In this document: one piece after another, positions 34,893 through 43,690 of the stretch
Position numbering within the stretch: position 1 is the stretch's first letter
Layout of the letters: each line of letters begins with the position of its first letter
From: Flavobacteriia bacterium
GTDB lineage: Bacteria > Bacteroidota > Bacteroidia > Flavobacteriales_D > Crocinitomicaceae
DNA length: 47,539 nucleotides
Assembly: GCA_016178305.1 (NCBI GenBank)
Contig: JACOTM010000087.1
Location: 1-47,539 of the forward strand
Direction: 5' to 3'
Notes under the pieces: model-generated
Seen by the model: the letters and a program-made list of their open reading frames with translations, nothing else
The model's database searches: none
Told to the model about the DNA's origin: nothing
Made by a program: the position numbers and the translations under genes

Positions 34893-36788
34893 TTATCTTG
34901 TTTCCAAAATGCATTGAACCACATTCGGATCTAACAAAGTAGAAATATCTCCAAAATTATCTTTTTCTCCTTCTGCTATTTTACGCAAAATTCTTCTCAT
35001 AATTTTTCCTGAACGTGTTTTAGGCAATCCTTTAACAACTTGAATAATATCTGGTTTTGCAATTTTCCCTATATGATCTGCTATAGAATCAATAATGGAA
35101 GATTTTATAAGGTTTTCATCTGTTTCTTTTGTGTTTACTACTACAAACACATAAATTCCCTGACCTTTAATATCGTGAGGAAAGCCAACAACCGCTGATT
35201 CAATTGCATACTCATTTTTATTAATCGCATCTTCTATTTCAGCTGTACCAAAACGATGTCCTGATACATTAATAACATCATCCACTCTTCCAATTATTCG
35301 ATACATCCCATGTTCATCTCTTTTGGCTCCATCCCCTGTAAAATAATATCCTTTGTAATTTGAAAAATAAGTTTGTTGACATCTTTCATGGTCACCATAA
35401 GTTGTTCGAATCATAGATGGCCAAGGAAATTTAACACATAAATATCCTTCCGCATTGGCTTCCTGAATTTTATTGCCTTCAGTATCTAATAATTCCAATT
35501 GAATCCCTGGAATTGGGTAACCAGCAAATGTTGCTTTCATTGGCGATAAACCTCCCAAACCCGAAAGCATAATTCCTCCAGTTTCTGTTTGCCACCACGT
35601 ATCAATTATTGGACAATTATTTTTTCCTACATGTTTATAATACCAATTCCAAGCCTCTTCATTAATCGGCTCTCCAACCGACCCTATTATTTTCAATGAT
35701 GATAAATCATGTTTTTCCACAAAAGAAAGGTCGAAACTCATTAAAGATCGAATTGCTGTTGGGGCAGTATAAAATTGATTGACTTTATATTTTTCAATAA
35801 TCTCCCAAAATCTACCTGCATCAGGAAACGTTGGAATGCCTTCAAATAAAACAGAAGTAGCTCCACACAACAAAGAACCATAAACGATATATGAATGCCC
35901 TGTAATCCAACCAATATCAGCAGTACACCAAAAAACATCTTTACTGTCATATTGAAAAGCATTTTGAAAAGTATAAGCTGTATAAACCATATATCCTCCA
36001 CATGTATGCACAACTCCTTTTGGTTTTCCCGTTGACCCTGAAGTATATAAAATGAATAACATGTCTTCTGCATCCATGATTGCTGCATCGCATTTTTTTT
36101 CTTTTCCAGCTATTAGATCATGATAAAAAATATCACGCCCATTTTTCATTTTAGGATTTGAATGAATACAATCTAAAACGATAACATTTTCAACTGTTGA
36201 ACACGAAACTAACGCTTCATCAACCATTGATTTTAAATCTACTTTTTTATCTCCCCTGTTTAATCCGTCCGCTGTTAAAACAACTTTCACTGCCGCATCA
36301 TTAATTCTATCTGCCAAGGCATTCGCTGAAAAACCAGCAAAAACTACTGAATGGACTGCTCCAATCCTTGCACAAGCTAACATTGCAACAACTGATTCAA
36401 TAACCATTGGCATGTAAATACATACACGATCTCCTTTTTGTACATTTAATGATTTTAAACCATTTGCCAATTCACATACTTGATAGTAAAGCTCTAAATA
36501 GGTAATTGATTTATGTTGATCTTTTTTTTTTTTTTTCTCCCAATAATAAGCTACTTTATCTGGGTTTTTAACAATATTCTCCTCTAAAATCGTTTCTGTA
36601 ATATTCAATTTCCCTCCTTTAAACCAATCAACTTGAAAATCTTGAAAATCCCAATTTAAGATTGTATCCCATTTCTTTTTCCATCTAAAATTGAATGCTA
36701 TTTCTCCCCAAAACGCTTCTGGTTGTGTAATGCTTTTAGTATATTTTTCTTGGTATTCTTCAAAAGAATTAATTTGAATAGCTTTCAT
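34893..36788 (-). CDS. acs: Acetyl-CoA synthetase
   Basis: Activates acetate with ATP and CoA to acetyl-CoA. The 631-aa length is close to the usual 640-650. Motifs: YTSGSTGKPKGVVHT (AMP binding), DTWWQTETGG, YFTGDGAKRDEHGMYRIIGR and the C-terminal PKTRSGKIMRR with Lys595, the site acetylated in known enzymes. An odd point is a run of 15 A on the coding strand (36522-36536) giving five lysines in WEKKKKKDQHKS, where homologues usually have a short acidic turn. The frame is open across it. It is separate from the polysaccharide locus. Confidence 0.93.
   Translation of the reverse strand: MKAIQINSFEEYQEKYTKSITQPEAFWGEIAFNFRWKKKWDTILNWDFQDFQVDWFKGGKLNITETILEENIVKNPDKVAYYWEKKKKKDQHKSITYLELYYQVCELANGLKSLNVQKGDRVCIYMPMVIESVVAMLACARIGAVHSVVFAGFSANALADRINDAAVKVVLTADGLNRGDKKVDLKSMVDEALVSCSTVENVIVLDCIHSNPKMKNGRDIFYHDLIAGKEKKCDAAIMDAEDMLFILYTSGSTGKPKGVVHTCGGYMVYTAYTFQNAFQYDSKDVFWCTADIGWITGHSYIVYGSLLCGATSVLFEGIPTFPDAGRFWEIIEKYKVNQFYTAPTAIRSLMSFDLSFVEKHDLSSLKIIGSVGEPINEEAWNWYYKHVGKNNCPIIDTWWQTETGGIMLSGLGGLSPMKATFAGYPIPGIQLELLDTEGNKIQEANAEGYLCVKFPWPSMIRTTYGDHERCQQTYFSNYKGYYFTGDGAKRDEHGMYRIIGRVDDVINVSGHRFGTAEIEDAINKNEYAIESAVVGFPHDIKGQGIYVFVVVNTKETDENLIKSSIIDSIADHIGKIAKPDIIQVVKGLPKTRSGKIMRRILRKIAEGEKDNFGDISTLLDPNVVQCILETR
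36522..36536. repeat. Homopolymer of 15 T (A on the coding strand) inside acs
   Basis: An uninterrupted 15-base run within the acs coding sequence near codon 85-90, coding for Lys5. It is long enough to slip. Confidence 0.9.
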
Positions 36789-36891
36789 AAATCAATGAAA
36801 TAAAATTTAATATTTCTAACAGTTGTAAATATATATTTTTTCAGAATATTTCTTGATTTGAAATTGTAAATTAGTTATTCACACTATAAAT

Positions 36892-37650
36892 CTACATTCG
36901 TTTAATACAATTTAAAGTATGTGTTTTAGATTTCGTTTCTGAATGAAAAATTCCTTCCTCTTTAAAATCATCAATTCTAACATGACCACTTGCATGTATA
37001 ATCTTCCCTAAACCATTTAAAATTCCTACATGGGTTACTTTTCCTGTTTTATTATGAAAAAAAGCAACATCTCCTTCTTGTATTTCATCGAAAGAAACTT
37101 CTAACCCATGTTCGACTTGCTGCGAAGCATCTCTTGGCAAGTTAATGTCATAAAATCTAAATACCTGTTGTGTCAAACCAGAGCAATCGATTCCAAAAGG
37201 TGATTTCCCTCCCCACAAATAAGGAGTGTTTAAATATTCCAACGCAGTTTCAAAAATAGATACTGGTATTTTTTCAGAATTTACATCTATGAATTTATAT
37301 TTATCTTGACCTATATTAAAATCAAATTGCTTTAAAGCTGGAATATAAGATCCTTTTACAATTCGTTGATTCCCCCAAGGAGTTATAATATTATCAACTA
37401 ATTTGTATTGTCTGCTCAATCCCTCCAGCCATCTTTTCACTTCTTTTTCAGATAAAAAATGAACATGTTTACTATCCATCCAACCTTCATAATTGTCAAA
37501 ATATGTTTTGATTTTAAACCAAGGCTCTTGCATTTGCTCAACATGAACTATTTCCCCGAAAAGTAATTGAGTAACGATTTCTGCTTGATCGTTATTTGAA
37601 GAACGAACAGGTGAAATACTAACAAAACAATAAGCGATTTTAGTACTCAT
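36892..37650 (-). CDS. NlpC/P60 peptidase with SH3-like N-terminus
   Basis: A 252-aa cell-wall endopeptidase of the C40 family. Residues 1-65 look like a bacterial SH3 domain (GEIVHVEQMQEPWFKIKTY), and a linker with a second SH3-like part follows. The catalytic domain is at about 133-250 with Cys156 in GIDCSGLT, His207 in VTHVGIL and His219 in IIHASG. It probably cuts gamma-D-Glu-diamino acid bonds in peptidoglycan peptides. There is no obvious signal peptide, so it may act on recycled muropeptides in the cytosol, or be exported by another route. It lies 29 bp after the DinB-like gene. Confidence 0.87.
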   Translation of the reverse strand: MSTKIAYCFVSISPVRSSNNDQAEIVTQLLFGEIVHVEQMQEPWFKIKTYFDNYEGWMDSKHVHFLSEKEVKRWLEGLSRQYKLVDNIITPWGNQRIVKGSYIPALKQFDFNIGQDKYKFIDVNSEKIPVSIFETALEYLNTPYLWGGKSPFGIDCSGLTQQVFRFYDINLPRDASQQVEHGLEVSFDEIQEGDVAFFHNKTGKVTHVGILNGLGKIIHASGHVRIDDFKEEGIFHSETKSKTHTLNCIKRM

Positions 37651-37679
37651 AAATTATTAAAAATTGAAAAGTAAAATGG

Positions 37680-38261
37680 TTATTTTTTTGAAGGAAATTG
37701 TTTTTGAGCTAATACATTAACAATCTGTTGAAAATGTCTTTCATTGTGATAAGCAACAAACAATAAGGCATCTCCTAACCTCAATCGAATAATTTTAGAA
37801 ATTGAAATTGGAATTTTCACTCTTCTCAAACTTACGGCTTCTGCTTTCTCTATTATTGCTAAAAAAGTTTCAAAATCGCGCTGAATTTGTTCAACTTCGT
37901 TCCCCTTTATCAAACCAGCTTCAAACGAAGGATTGTAAGAACGCATTGATTTAAATTTTCGCTTTACATTTTTTGCATTTCCTAGCTTCATTGACTTCCA
38001 AGCTGAACGCCCTAAGGGAGAAGAAATAAACACCTCTAGTGGTTTCCGAAATTTTGTTTTTTCAATTTTTTCAATAAATGCAGCATTATAAAATTTTGAA
38101 TATTCATTCAAATGAGCTAGAACTTCTTGAATACTCCATGAATTTTCATTTGGTTTCCACGTTAATTGCTCTTTACTTAAATAAATCAATTTCTTTTTAA
38201 CTAAGTCTAAATCAGCTAATGTTATTTTTTTTATTTCTTCTAAAAGTTCTTTCGTGTACAT
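37680..38261 (-). CDS. DinB-like metal-binding four-helix protein
   Basis: A 193-aa protein of the DinB/YfiT superfamily. The likely metal ligands are His50 (in VLAHLNEYSKFY) and His172 and His176 (in YHNERHFQQ). NENSWSIQEVLAHL is the usual N-terminal signature. Members act in thiol transfer or stress responses, but most, like this one, have no assigned reaction. It has a consensus promoter just upstream (38278-38308), divergent from fumarase. Confidence 0.83.
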   Translation of the reverse strand: MYTKELLEEIKKITLADLDLVKKKLIYLSKEQLTWKPNENSWSIQEVLAHLNEYSKFYNAAFIEKIEKTKFRKPLEVFISSPLGRSAWKSMKLGNAKNVKRKFKSMRSYNPSFEAGLIKGNEVEQIQRDFETFLAIIEKAEAVSLRRVKIPISISKIIRLRLGDALLFVAYHNERHFQQIVNVLAQKQFPSKK

Positions 38262-38277
38262 AATGCTTAATGTTATT

Positions 38278-38308
38278 CAAATTTACGAGGATTATTTGAA
38301 TATGCAAA
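38278..38308 (-). promoter_or_regulatory. Promoter of the DinB-like gene
   Basis: Minus-strand TTTG (38305-38308), a 19-nt spacer (38286-38304) and TAAATTTG (38278-38285): a full match to the Bacteroidota consensus. Predicted leader is about 10 nt. Confidence 0.7.
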
Positions 38309-38460
38309 TCTAAATTGAAACTCTCCCCCTCAACAATCCTCAATAAATTTAAGTTGTCTTCTTATCGATTTCAGAAATATTTAAAAAATTAAATTGAAAC
38401 TCATTTTAAGAAATCATAAAAAATACACTAAAAATAATGAATCTTATTCATTAAAAACCT

Positions 38461-38468
38461 TAAATTTG
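38461..38468 (+). promoter_or_regulatory. -7 box of the fumarase gene
   Basis: TAAATTTG, 33 bp before the fumarase ATG at 38502. No clear TTG lies at the -33 position. It supports the downstream ATG over a start at 38394. Confidence 0.4.
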
Positions 38469-38501
38469 CTTCGTTTCAAAACAATTAGAAACCGTACAAT
38501 T

Positions 38502-40106
38502 ATGGCAGATTTTTTATACCAAGAACCTTATCCTATTTTAAGGGATGAAACAGAATACCGAAAAATATCCTCGGATTACGTTACAGTTGAACAATTAGGC
38601 GATAGAGAAATTCTTTCAATCGATCCAAAAGGCTTAGAATTACTTGCACAAGAAGCTTTAAGCGATGTTTCTTTTTATTTAAGAACCTCACATTTAGAAA
38701 AATTAAATGCAATACTAAGTGATCCAGAAGCAACAGACAATGATAGATTTGTCGCTTATAATTTATTACAAAATGCAGTTGTAGCAGCAGAAGGTCAACT
38801 TCCTTCCTGTCAAGACACTGGAACAGCAATTGTAATGGCGAAAAAAGGCGAAAATGTTTATACAGGTGTTGATGATGCTGAGTATTTGTCGAAAGGAATA
38901 TTCAATACTTACCAAGAAAGAAATTTGAGATATTCTCAAGTTGTTCCGTTAACTATGTTTGATGAAAAAAATTCTGGATCAAATTTACCGGCTCAAATTG
39001 ATATTTATTCCAAAAAAGGCAGTTCTTATGAATTTTTATTTTTAGCTAAAGGTGGTGGTTCAGCCAACAAAACGTTTTTATACCAAAAAACAAAATCCTT
39101 ATTAAATGATAGCTCTTTAGAGGAGTTTGTTCGTGAAAAAATAAAAGATTTGGGAACTTCTGCATGTCCTCCTTATCATTTAGCATTTGCCATTGGAGGG
39201 ACTTCTGCTGAAGCTAATTTAGCAACCGTAAAAAAAGCATCTGCGGGTTATTTTGATGAATTACCAACTGAAGGAAACATGGGAGGTCAAGCTTTCCGTG
39301 ATCTTGAATGGGAAAAACGAATTCAATTAATTTGCCAAGAAAGCACAATTGGCGCTCAATTTGGTGGGAAATATTTTACACATGATGTACGTGTCATTCG
39401 ATTACCAAGACATGCTGCTTCTTGTCCTGTTGGCTTAGGGGTTTCTTGTTCAGCCGATAGAAATATTAAAGCAAAAATCACAAAAGAAGGTTTATTTTTA
39501 GAACAATTAGAGAAAAATCCTCGAAGATTATTACCTGAAACCTCACCACACTTAGAACCACCAGTTGAAATCAATCTAGACCGTCCAATGTCAGAAGTTT
39601 TAGCTGAATTAACAAAATATCCAATTAAAACACGATTAAAATTAAATGGTACATTAATCGTTGCTAGAGATATGGCTCATGCCAAAATCAAGGAATTAAT
39701 TGATGCTGGTCAACCAATGCCAGAATATTTTAAAAATCACCCTGTTTATTACGCAGGCCCAGCCAAAACTCCCGAAGGAATGCCATCAGGAAGCTTTGGA
39801 CCAACAACTGCCGGAAGAATGGATTCTTATGTTGAACAATTTCAAAGCATGGGTGGCTCAATGATAATGTTAGCAAAAGGAAATCGTTCGAAAGATGTAA
39901 CAAATGCCTGTAAAAAACATGGTGGATTTTATTTAGGTTCAGTAGGTGGTCCTGCTGCAATTTTAGCAAAAGAAAATATTACTTCTGTTGAAGTTGTCGA
40001 TTTTGAAGAAATGGGCATGGAAGCAGTCCGAAAAATTACTATAAAAAACTTTCCAGCATTTATTATTACGGATGATAAAGGAAATGACTTTTTTGAAAAT
40101 TTATAA
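38502..40106 (+). CDS. fumA: Fumarate hydratase, class I (iron-sulfur)
   Basis: Interconverts fumarate and malate in the TCA cycle using a 4Fe-4S cluster. From ATG 38502 the protein has 534 aa, as is usual for two-domain class I enzymes. Cluster-related cysteines appear in [20 protein letters not shown] and [14 protein letters not shown]. The C-terminal domain has [20 protein letters not shown] and the late [12 protein letters not shown]. The frame is open back to 38394, but that extension is basic and unlike the family, and the -7 box at 38461 lies inside it. A strong terminator follows. Confidence 0.93.
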   Translation: MADFLYQEPYPILRDETEYRKISSDYVTVEQLGDREILSIDPKGLELLAQEALSDVSFYLRTSHLEKLNAILSDPEATDNDRFVAYNLLQNAVVAAEGQLPSCQDTGTAIVMAKKGENVYTGVDDAEYLSKGIFNTYQERNLRYSQVVPLTMFDEKNSGSNLPAQIDIYSKKGSSYEFLFLAKGGGSANKTFLYQKTKSLLNDSSLEEFVREKIKDLGTSACPPYHLAFAIGGTSAEANLATVKKASAGYFDELPTEGNMGGQAFRDLEWEKRIQLICQESTIGAQFGGKYFTHDVRVIRLPRHAASCPVGLGVSCSADRNIKAKITKEGLFLEQLEKNPRRLLPETSPHLEPPVEINLDRPMSEVLAELTKYPIKTRLKLNGTLIVARDMAHAKIKELIDAGQPMPEYFKNHPVYYAGPAKTPEGMPSGSFGPTTAGRMDSYVEQFQSMGGSMIMLAKGNRSKDVTNACKKHGGFYLGSVGGPAAILAKENITSVEVVDFEEMGMEAVRKITIKNFPAFIITDDKGNDFFENL

Positions 40107-40133
40107 AACAATAAAAAACTAATTAACTTCATT

Positions 40134-40181
40134 GAAATCAATTCGTTTTACGACAAAAAAGAACGGATTGATTTCATTTTT
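40134..40181 (+). terminator. Rho-independent terminator after fumarase
   Basis: A 14-15 bp stem with one G-T pair (GAAATCAATTCGTT with the strand at 40161-40175), a 12-nt loop and a following T-run (to 40181). It separates fumarase from the lpxK unit. Confidence 0.85.
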
Positions 40182-40268
40182 CTATACCCCAAATTCTATC
40201 AATGCAGAATATCAAATTATTATATACACTTTCTCAATTTCATTAGAACAAATTCTGAAAAGTTTTAT

Positions 40269-40276
40269 TATTTTTG
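40269..40276 (+). promoter_or_regulatory. -7 box of lpxK
   Basis: TATTTTTG ending 4 nt before the lpxK ATG, the same spacing as in rlmH and nadC. No good -33 TTG is found. Confidence 0.4.
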
Positions 40277-40280
40277 ATAT

Positions 40281-41312
40281 ATGCATCGTTTGAGAATTCT
40301 TTTGTTACCTCTTTCTTGGGTTTATGGTTTTATAACCTTTATACGAAATTGTTGTTTTGATTTTGGAATTCTCCCTCAATTCATCATTCCTAAAAAATCT
40401 ATTTGTGTTGGTAATCTTGCCGTTGGAGGAACGGGGAAAACGCCTCATATCATTTATTTAACTCAATTATTAAATCCAGGTCGCTCTATTACAATATTAA
40501 GTCGTGGATATGGTCGGAAAACAAATGGATTTCTTCTCGCTAATGAATCATCAACCACTACTGAAATCGGAGATGAACCATTGCTTTACTACAAACGATT
40601 TACACCTTCTACTAATATTACTGTTTGCGAAAATCGAAAAGAAGGGGTTCAACAAATTCAAAAATTATTTCCTTCCAATGAAATAATCTTGCTGGATGAT
40701 GCTTTTCAACACCGCGCAGTAAAGGCTGGTAAAAACTTATTAATTACCGACTACAAATCATTATACACTGATGATTTCGTGATGCCTGCTGGTAATTTAA
40801 GAGAATGGAAAATAGGTCGAAAAAGAGCTGATATTGTAATCGTGTCCAAATGCCCGGAAGAATTAACCGACAAACAAAAAGAAAAAATCATACAGAAATT
40901 AAAATTCAATGCTCAAAAAATATATTTCTCTAAAATAAAATACAGCCATCTCATTTCATTTGGAATAGAAGTACAGACTCCCATTGAAAATGTATTTATT
41001 GTAGCTGGAATTTCAAATCCAAAACCACTGATTAACTTTTTATCTGAAAAATATACGGTTGAAAGTATTCAATTTTCGGATCATCATGAATTTACCGAAC
41101 AAGAAATTGAAATTATTCATCAAAAATTTGATACTTTTGCTACTCAAAACAAAGCTATCATCACAACCGAAAAGGATTTTGTTCGTTTGGTAAGTAGCTC
41201 GTTAATGAAATCTATTTCTAAATACCCTTGGTTTTACCAATCAATTGAAATAGAAATAGATAATAAAGAAGCGTTTAATAAATATATAACAAATTATGTT
41301 GACACAATTTAA
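40281..41312 (+). CDS. lpxK: Tetraacyldisaccharide 4'-kinase
   Basis: Phosphorylates the 4' position of the lipid A disaccharide precursor at the inner membrane. The 343-aa protein begins with a hydrophobic membrane-contact helix (LRILLLPLSWVYGFITFI), then the P-loop GGTGKTP at 49-55, ILSRGYGRK and LLDDAFQHRAVK, all family hallmarks. The 3' end overlaps the next gene by 17 bp. It is evidence for an LPS-type outer membrane. Confidence 0.93.
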   Translation: MHRLRILLLPLSWVYGFITFIRNCCFDFGILPQFIIPKKSICVGNLAVGGTGKTPHIIYLTQLLNPGRSITILSRGYGRKTNGFLLANESSTTTEIGDEPLLYYKRFTPSTNITVCENRKEGVQQIQKLFPSNEIILLDDAFQHRAVKAGKNLLITDYKSLYTDDFVMPAGNLREWKIGRKRADIVIVSKCPEELTDKQKEKIIQKLKFNAQKIYFSKIKYSHLISFGIEVQTPIENVFIVAGISNPKPLINFLSEKYTVESIQFSDHHEFTEQEIEIIHQKFDTFATQNKAIITTEKDFVRLVSSSLMKSISKYPWFYQSIEIEIDNKEAFNKYITNYVDTI

Positions 41313-42108
41313 AGAATCTGTAAATTACATTCAATCTCAAACTTCAATTCAACCAACAATCGGTATCATTTTAGGTACTGGATTAGGTGGCTTAGTGAAA
41401 GAAATCAATGTAATCGACGAGATTTCTTATAGTGATATTCCTAATTTTCCTGTATCAACTGTTGAAAGTCACTCAGGAAAATTAATATTCGGTGAACTTG
41501 GAGGTAAAAAAGTAGTAGCTATGCAAGGCCGTTTTCATTTCTACGAAGGCTACGACATGAAGCAAGTTACTTTTCCTGTAAGAGTGATGAAATTATTAGG
41601 AATCGAACGTTTGTTTGTTTCAAATGCCTCTGGCGGAGTAAATCCTGACTTTGAAGTTGGTGAAATTATGATTCAAAACGATCATATCAATTTGTTTCCT
41701 GCTCATCCATTAATCGGAAAAAACTTTGATGAATTAGGTCCTCGCTTTCCTGATATGAGTGAACCTTATGATTCGGATATGATCCAATTAGCATTAACGA
41801 TAGCAAAAGAAAACAACATAAAAGTTTCAGTTGGAACTTATTGTGGATTGACTGGACCTACTTTGGAAACACCTGCGGAATATGGTTATGTCAGAGCTAT
41901 TGGTGCTGATGCGGTTGGAATGTCAACTGTACCTGAAATTATTGTTGCCCGTCACATGGAAATTCCTTGTTTTGCAATATCAATTATTACAGATTTGGGA
42001 GTTCCTGGTAAAATTCACAAAGTAAGCTTACAAGATGTCATTGATGTAGCAAGCCGTCAAGAACCTAAAATGACAACGATTATGAGTCAATTAATTGCCC
42101 GTTTATAA
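41296..42108 (+). CDS. punA: Purine nucleoside phosphorylase (PNP/MTAP type)
   Basis: Splits purine nucleosides with phosphate into base and ribose-1-phosphate. The 270-aa length fits the trimeric class. Motifs: IGIILGTGLGGL, VESHSGKLIFGEL, MQGRFHFYEGYDM, VSNASGGVN, CGLTGPTLETPAEY and GADAVGMSTVPE. Its start lies inside lpxK, so the two are translated from one message. Confidence 0.92.
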   Translation: MLTQFKESVNYIQSQTSIQPTIGIILGTGLGGLVKEINVIDEISYSDIPNFPVSTVESHSGKLIFGELGGKKVVAMQGRFHFYEGYDMKQVTFPVRVMKLLGIERLFVSNASGGVNPDFEVGEIMIQNDHINLFPAHPLIGKNFDELGPRFPDMSEPYDSDMIQLALTIAKENNIKVSVGTYCGLTGPTLETPAEYGYVRAIGADAVGMSTVPEIIVARHMEIPCFAISIITDLGVPGKIHKVSLQDVIDVASRQEPKMTTIMSQLIARL

Positions 42109-42139
42109 TAAATGAAATTGCATAAAAAGCAACATAAAA

Positions 42140-43630
42140 ATGAATCCAGAAATTAGAGATAAATACGAAGTCGTTATTGGTTTAGAGGTACATGCACAAA
42201 TGCTTACCAAAACAAAAGCATATTCAAACGACATCAATGAATTTGGTGCTGTTCCAAATACAAATGTTAGCATCGTTTCATTAGGTCATCCAGGGACTTT
42301 GCCTAAAATGAATAAAAAGACAATCGAATATGCAATCAAATTAGGGGTAGCATGCGGTTGTGAAATTGCAAGAGATCAATACTTTGCTCGTAAAAATTAT
42401 TTCTACCCCGATCTACCAAAAGGTTATCAAATAACTCAAGACAAAACACCAATTTGTACTGGCGGAGCGGTTATTATAAAAACCGAAGATGGCCAAGAAA
42501 AATCAATTGGTATTACACGAATACACATGGAAGAAGATGCTGGAAAAAGTATCCATGATGTTGACGTATTTGACACTTTGGTTGACTTAAACCGAGCTGG
42601 AGTTCCATTAGTAGAAATCGTTTCTGAACCAGATATTCGTAGTTCGCAAGAAGCATACAATTACGTTTCAGAAATCCGAAAATTAGTTCGTTACTTAGAT
42701 ATTTGCGATGGTAATATGGAAGAAGGTTCTTTACGATGTGATGCCAATGTTTCAGTAAATTTAAAAGGAGCTAAAGAATTTGGAACAAAAGTAGAGGTAA
42801 AAAACATGAACTCTATTCGAAATGTTCAACGTGCGATTGAATTCGAAATTATTCGTCAAATTGAAGCAATTGAAAAAGGAGAAATATTAACACAAGAAAC
42901 ACGTTCTTTTGATGCTTTAAAAGGAATAACTATTTCGATGCGAACTAAAGAAGCTGCAAATGATTACCGTTATTTTCCTGAACCAGATTTACAACCGTTG
43001 TTTGTTGACCAAAAACAAATTGATGCTATAAAGTCTGAAATGCCAGCTTTACCGAGAGATTTGTTTTTAAAATATACTCAGAAATTAGGTTTATCTGAAT
43101 ACGATGCTACAATTTTGACAGACTCAAAATCAATTGCATTGTTTTATGAAAAATTAATTTCATTTACTAAAAATTACAAAGGTGCTGCCAATTGGTTAAT
43201 GGGAGATATCAAATCTTATTTAAATCAAAATGGTATTGAAATTGAAAATTTCCCAATTACACCTGATAAAATAGCAGATTTAATCGCATTATTGGATGCT
43301 AATAAAGTTTCTTCAACAGTTGCATCTCAAAAGATTTTCCCTGAATTGATTCATCATCCAGAAAAAAATCCGTTGCAAATTGCAGAAGAATTAAATGTAC
43401 TTCAAGATTCAAATGAAGATTCAATCAAAGGTTATATTTTAGAAGTAATTGAAAAAAATCCTTCTGAAGCTGAACGTTATAGAAATGGAGAAAAACAATT
43501 AGTCGGTTTCTTCATGGGACAATTAATGAAAATTTCACAAGGAAAGGCTGATCCGAAAGCCTCGAATGAGTTGATGAGAGAAATGTTGTCTTCGACAAGC
43601 TCAGACAACTCCACAAGCTCATACAACTAG
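42140..43630 (+). CDS. gatB: Asp-tRNA(Asn)/Glu-tRNA(Gln) amidotransferase subunit B
   Basis: Subunit B of the GatCAB complex, which turns Glu-tRNA(Gln) or Asp-tRNA(Asn) into the amide form. The 496-aa protein has VIGLEVHAQMLTKTKAYS, GCEIARDQYFARKNYFYPDL, CDGNMEEGSLRCDANVS and the C-terminal YqeY-like tRNA-binding domain ending near SNELMREML. The last 12-13 residues are a Ser/Thr/Asn-rich tail encoded by an 18-bp repeat and look like an acquired extension. gatA and gatC are not here. Confidence 0.95.
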   Translation: MNPEIRDKYEVVIGLEVHAQMLTKTKAYSNDINEFGAVPNTNVSIVSLGHPGTLPKMNKKTIEYAIKLGVACGCEIARDQYFARKNYFYPDLPKGYQITQDKTPICTGGAVIIKTEDGQEKSIGITRIHMEEDAGKSIHDVDVFDTLVDLNRAGVPLVEIVSEPDIRSSQEAYNYVSEIRKLVRYLDICDGNMEEGSLRCDANVSVNLKGAKEFGTKVEVKNMNSIRNVQRAIEFEIIRQIEAIEKGEILTQETRSFDALKGITISMRTKEAANDYRYFPEPDLQPLFVDQKQIDAIKSEMPALPRDLFLKYTQKLGLSEYDATILTDSKSIALFYEKLISFTKNYKGAANWLMGDIKSYLNQNGIEIENFPITPDKIADLIALLDANKVSSTVASQKIFPELIHHPEKNPLQIAEELNVLQDSNEDSIKGYILEVIEKNPSEAERYRNGEKQLVGFFMGQLMKISQGKADPKASNELMREMLSSTSSDNSTSSYN

Positions 43631-43648
43631 ACAAACTCAGATACTCGA
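43595..43648. repeat. Three degenerate 18-bp tandem units at the gatB 3' end
   Basis: ACAAGCTCAGACAACTCC (43595), ACAAGCTCATACAACTAG (43613) and ACAAACTCAGATACTCGA (43631) follow each other with an exact 18-bp period. The first unit is preceded by TTCG, giving TTCGACAAGCTCAG, a word that resembles dispersed repeats seen in many bacterial genomes. The gatB stop codon falls at the end of the second unit. Confidence 0.8.
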
Positions 43649-43690
43649 CATAGAAAATTAACTATGTTATTATTTGATAAAAAAATGAAC

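Noticed and set aside
35741-36088. A 115-codon open frame on the minus strand
   Set aside because: It lies within acs in another frame; its composition is a shifted reading of that gene.
38394-38501. N-terminal extension of fumarase
   Set aside because: The extra 36 residues are Lys/Asn-rich, unlike the family, and contain the -7 box TAAATTTG.
39730-40141. Two open frames on the minus strand of fumarase
   Set aside because: Both are antisense to a strongly conserved gene; one runs into the terminator region.
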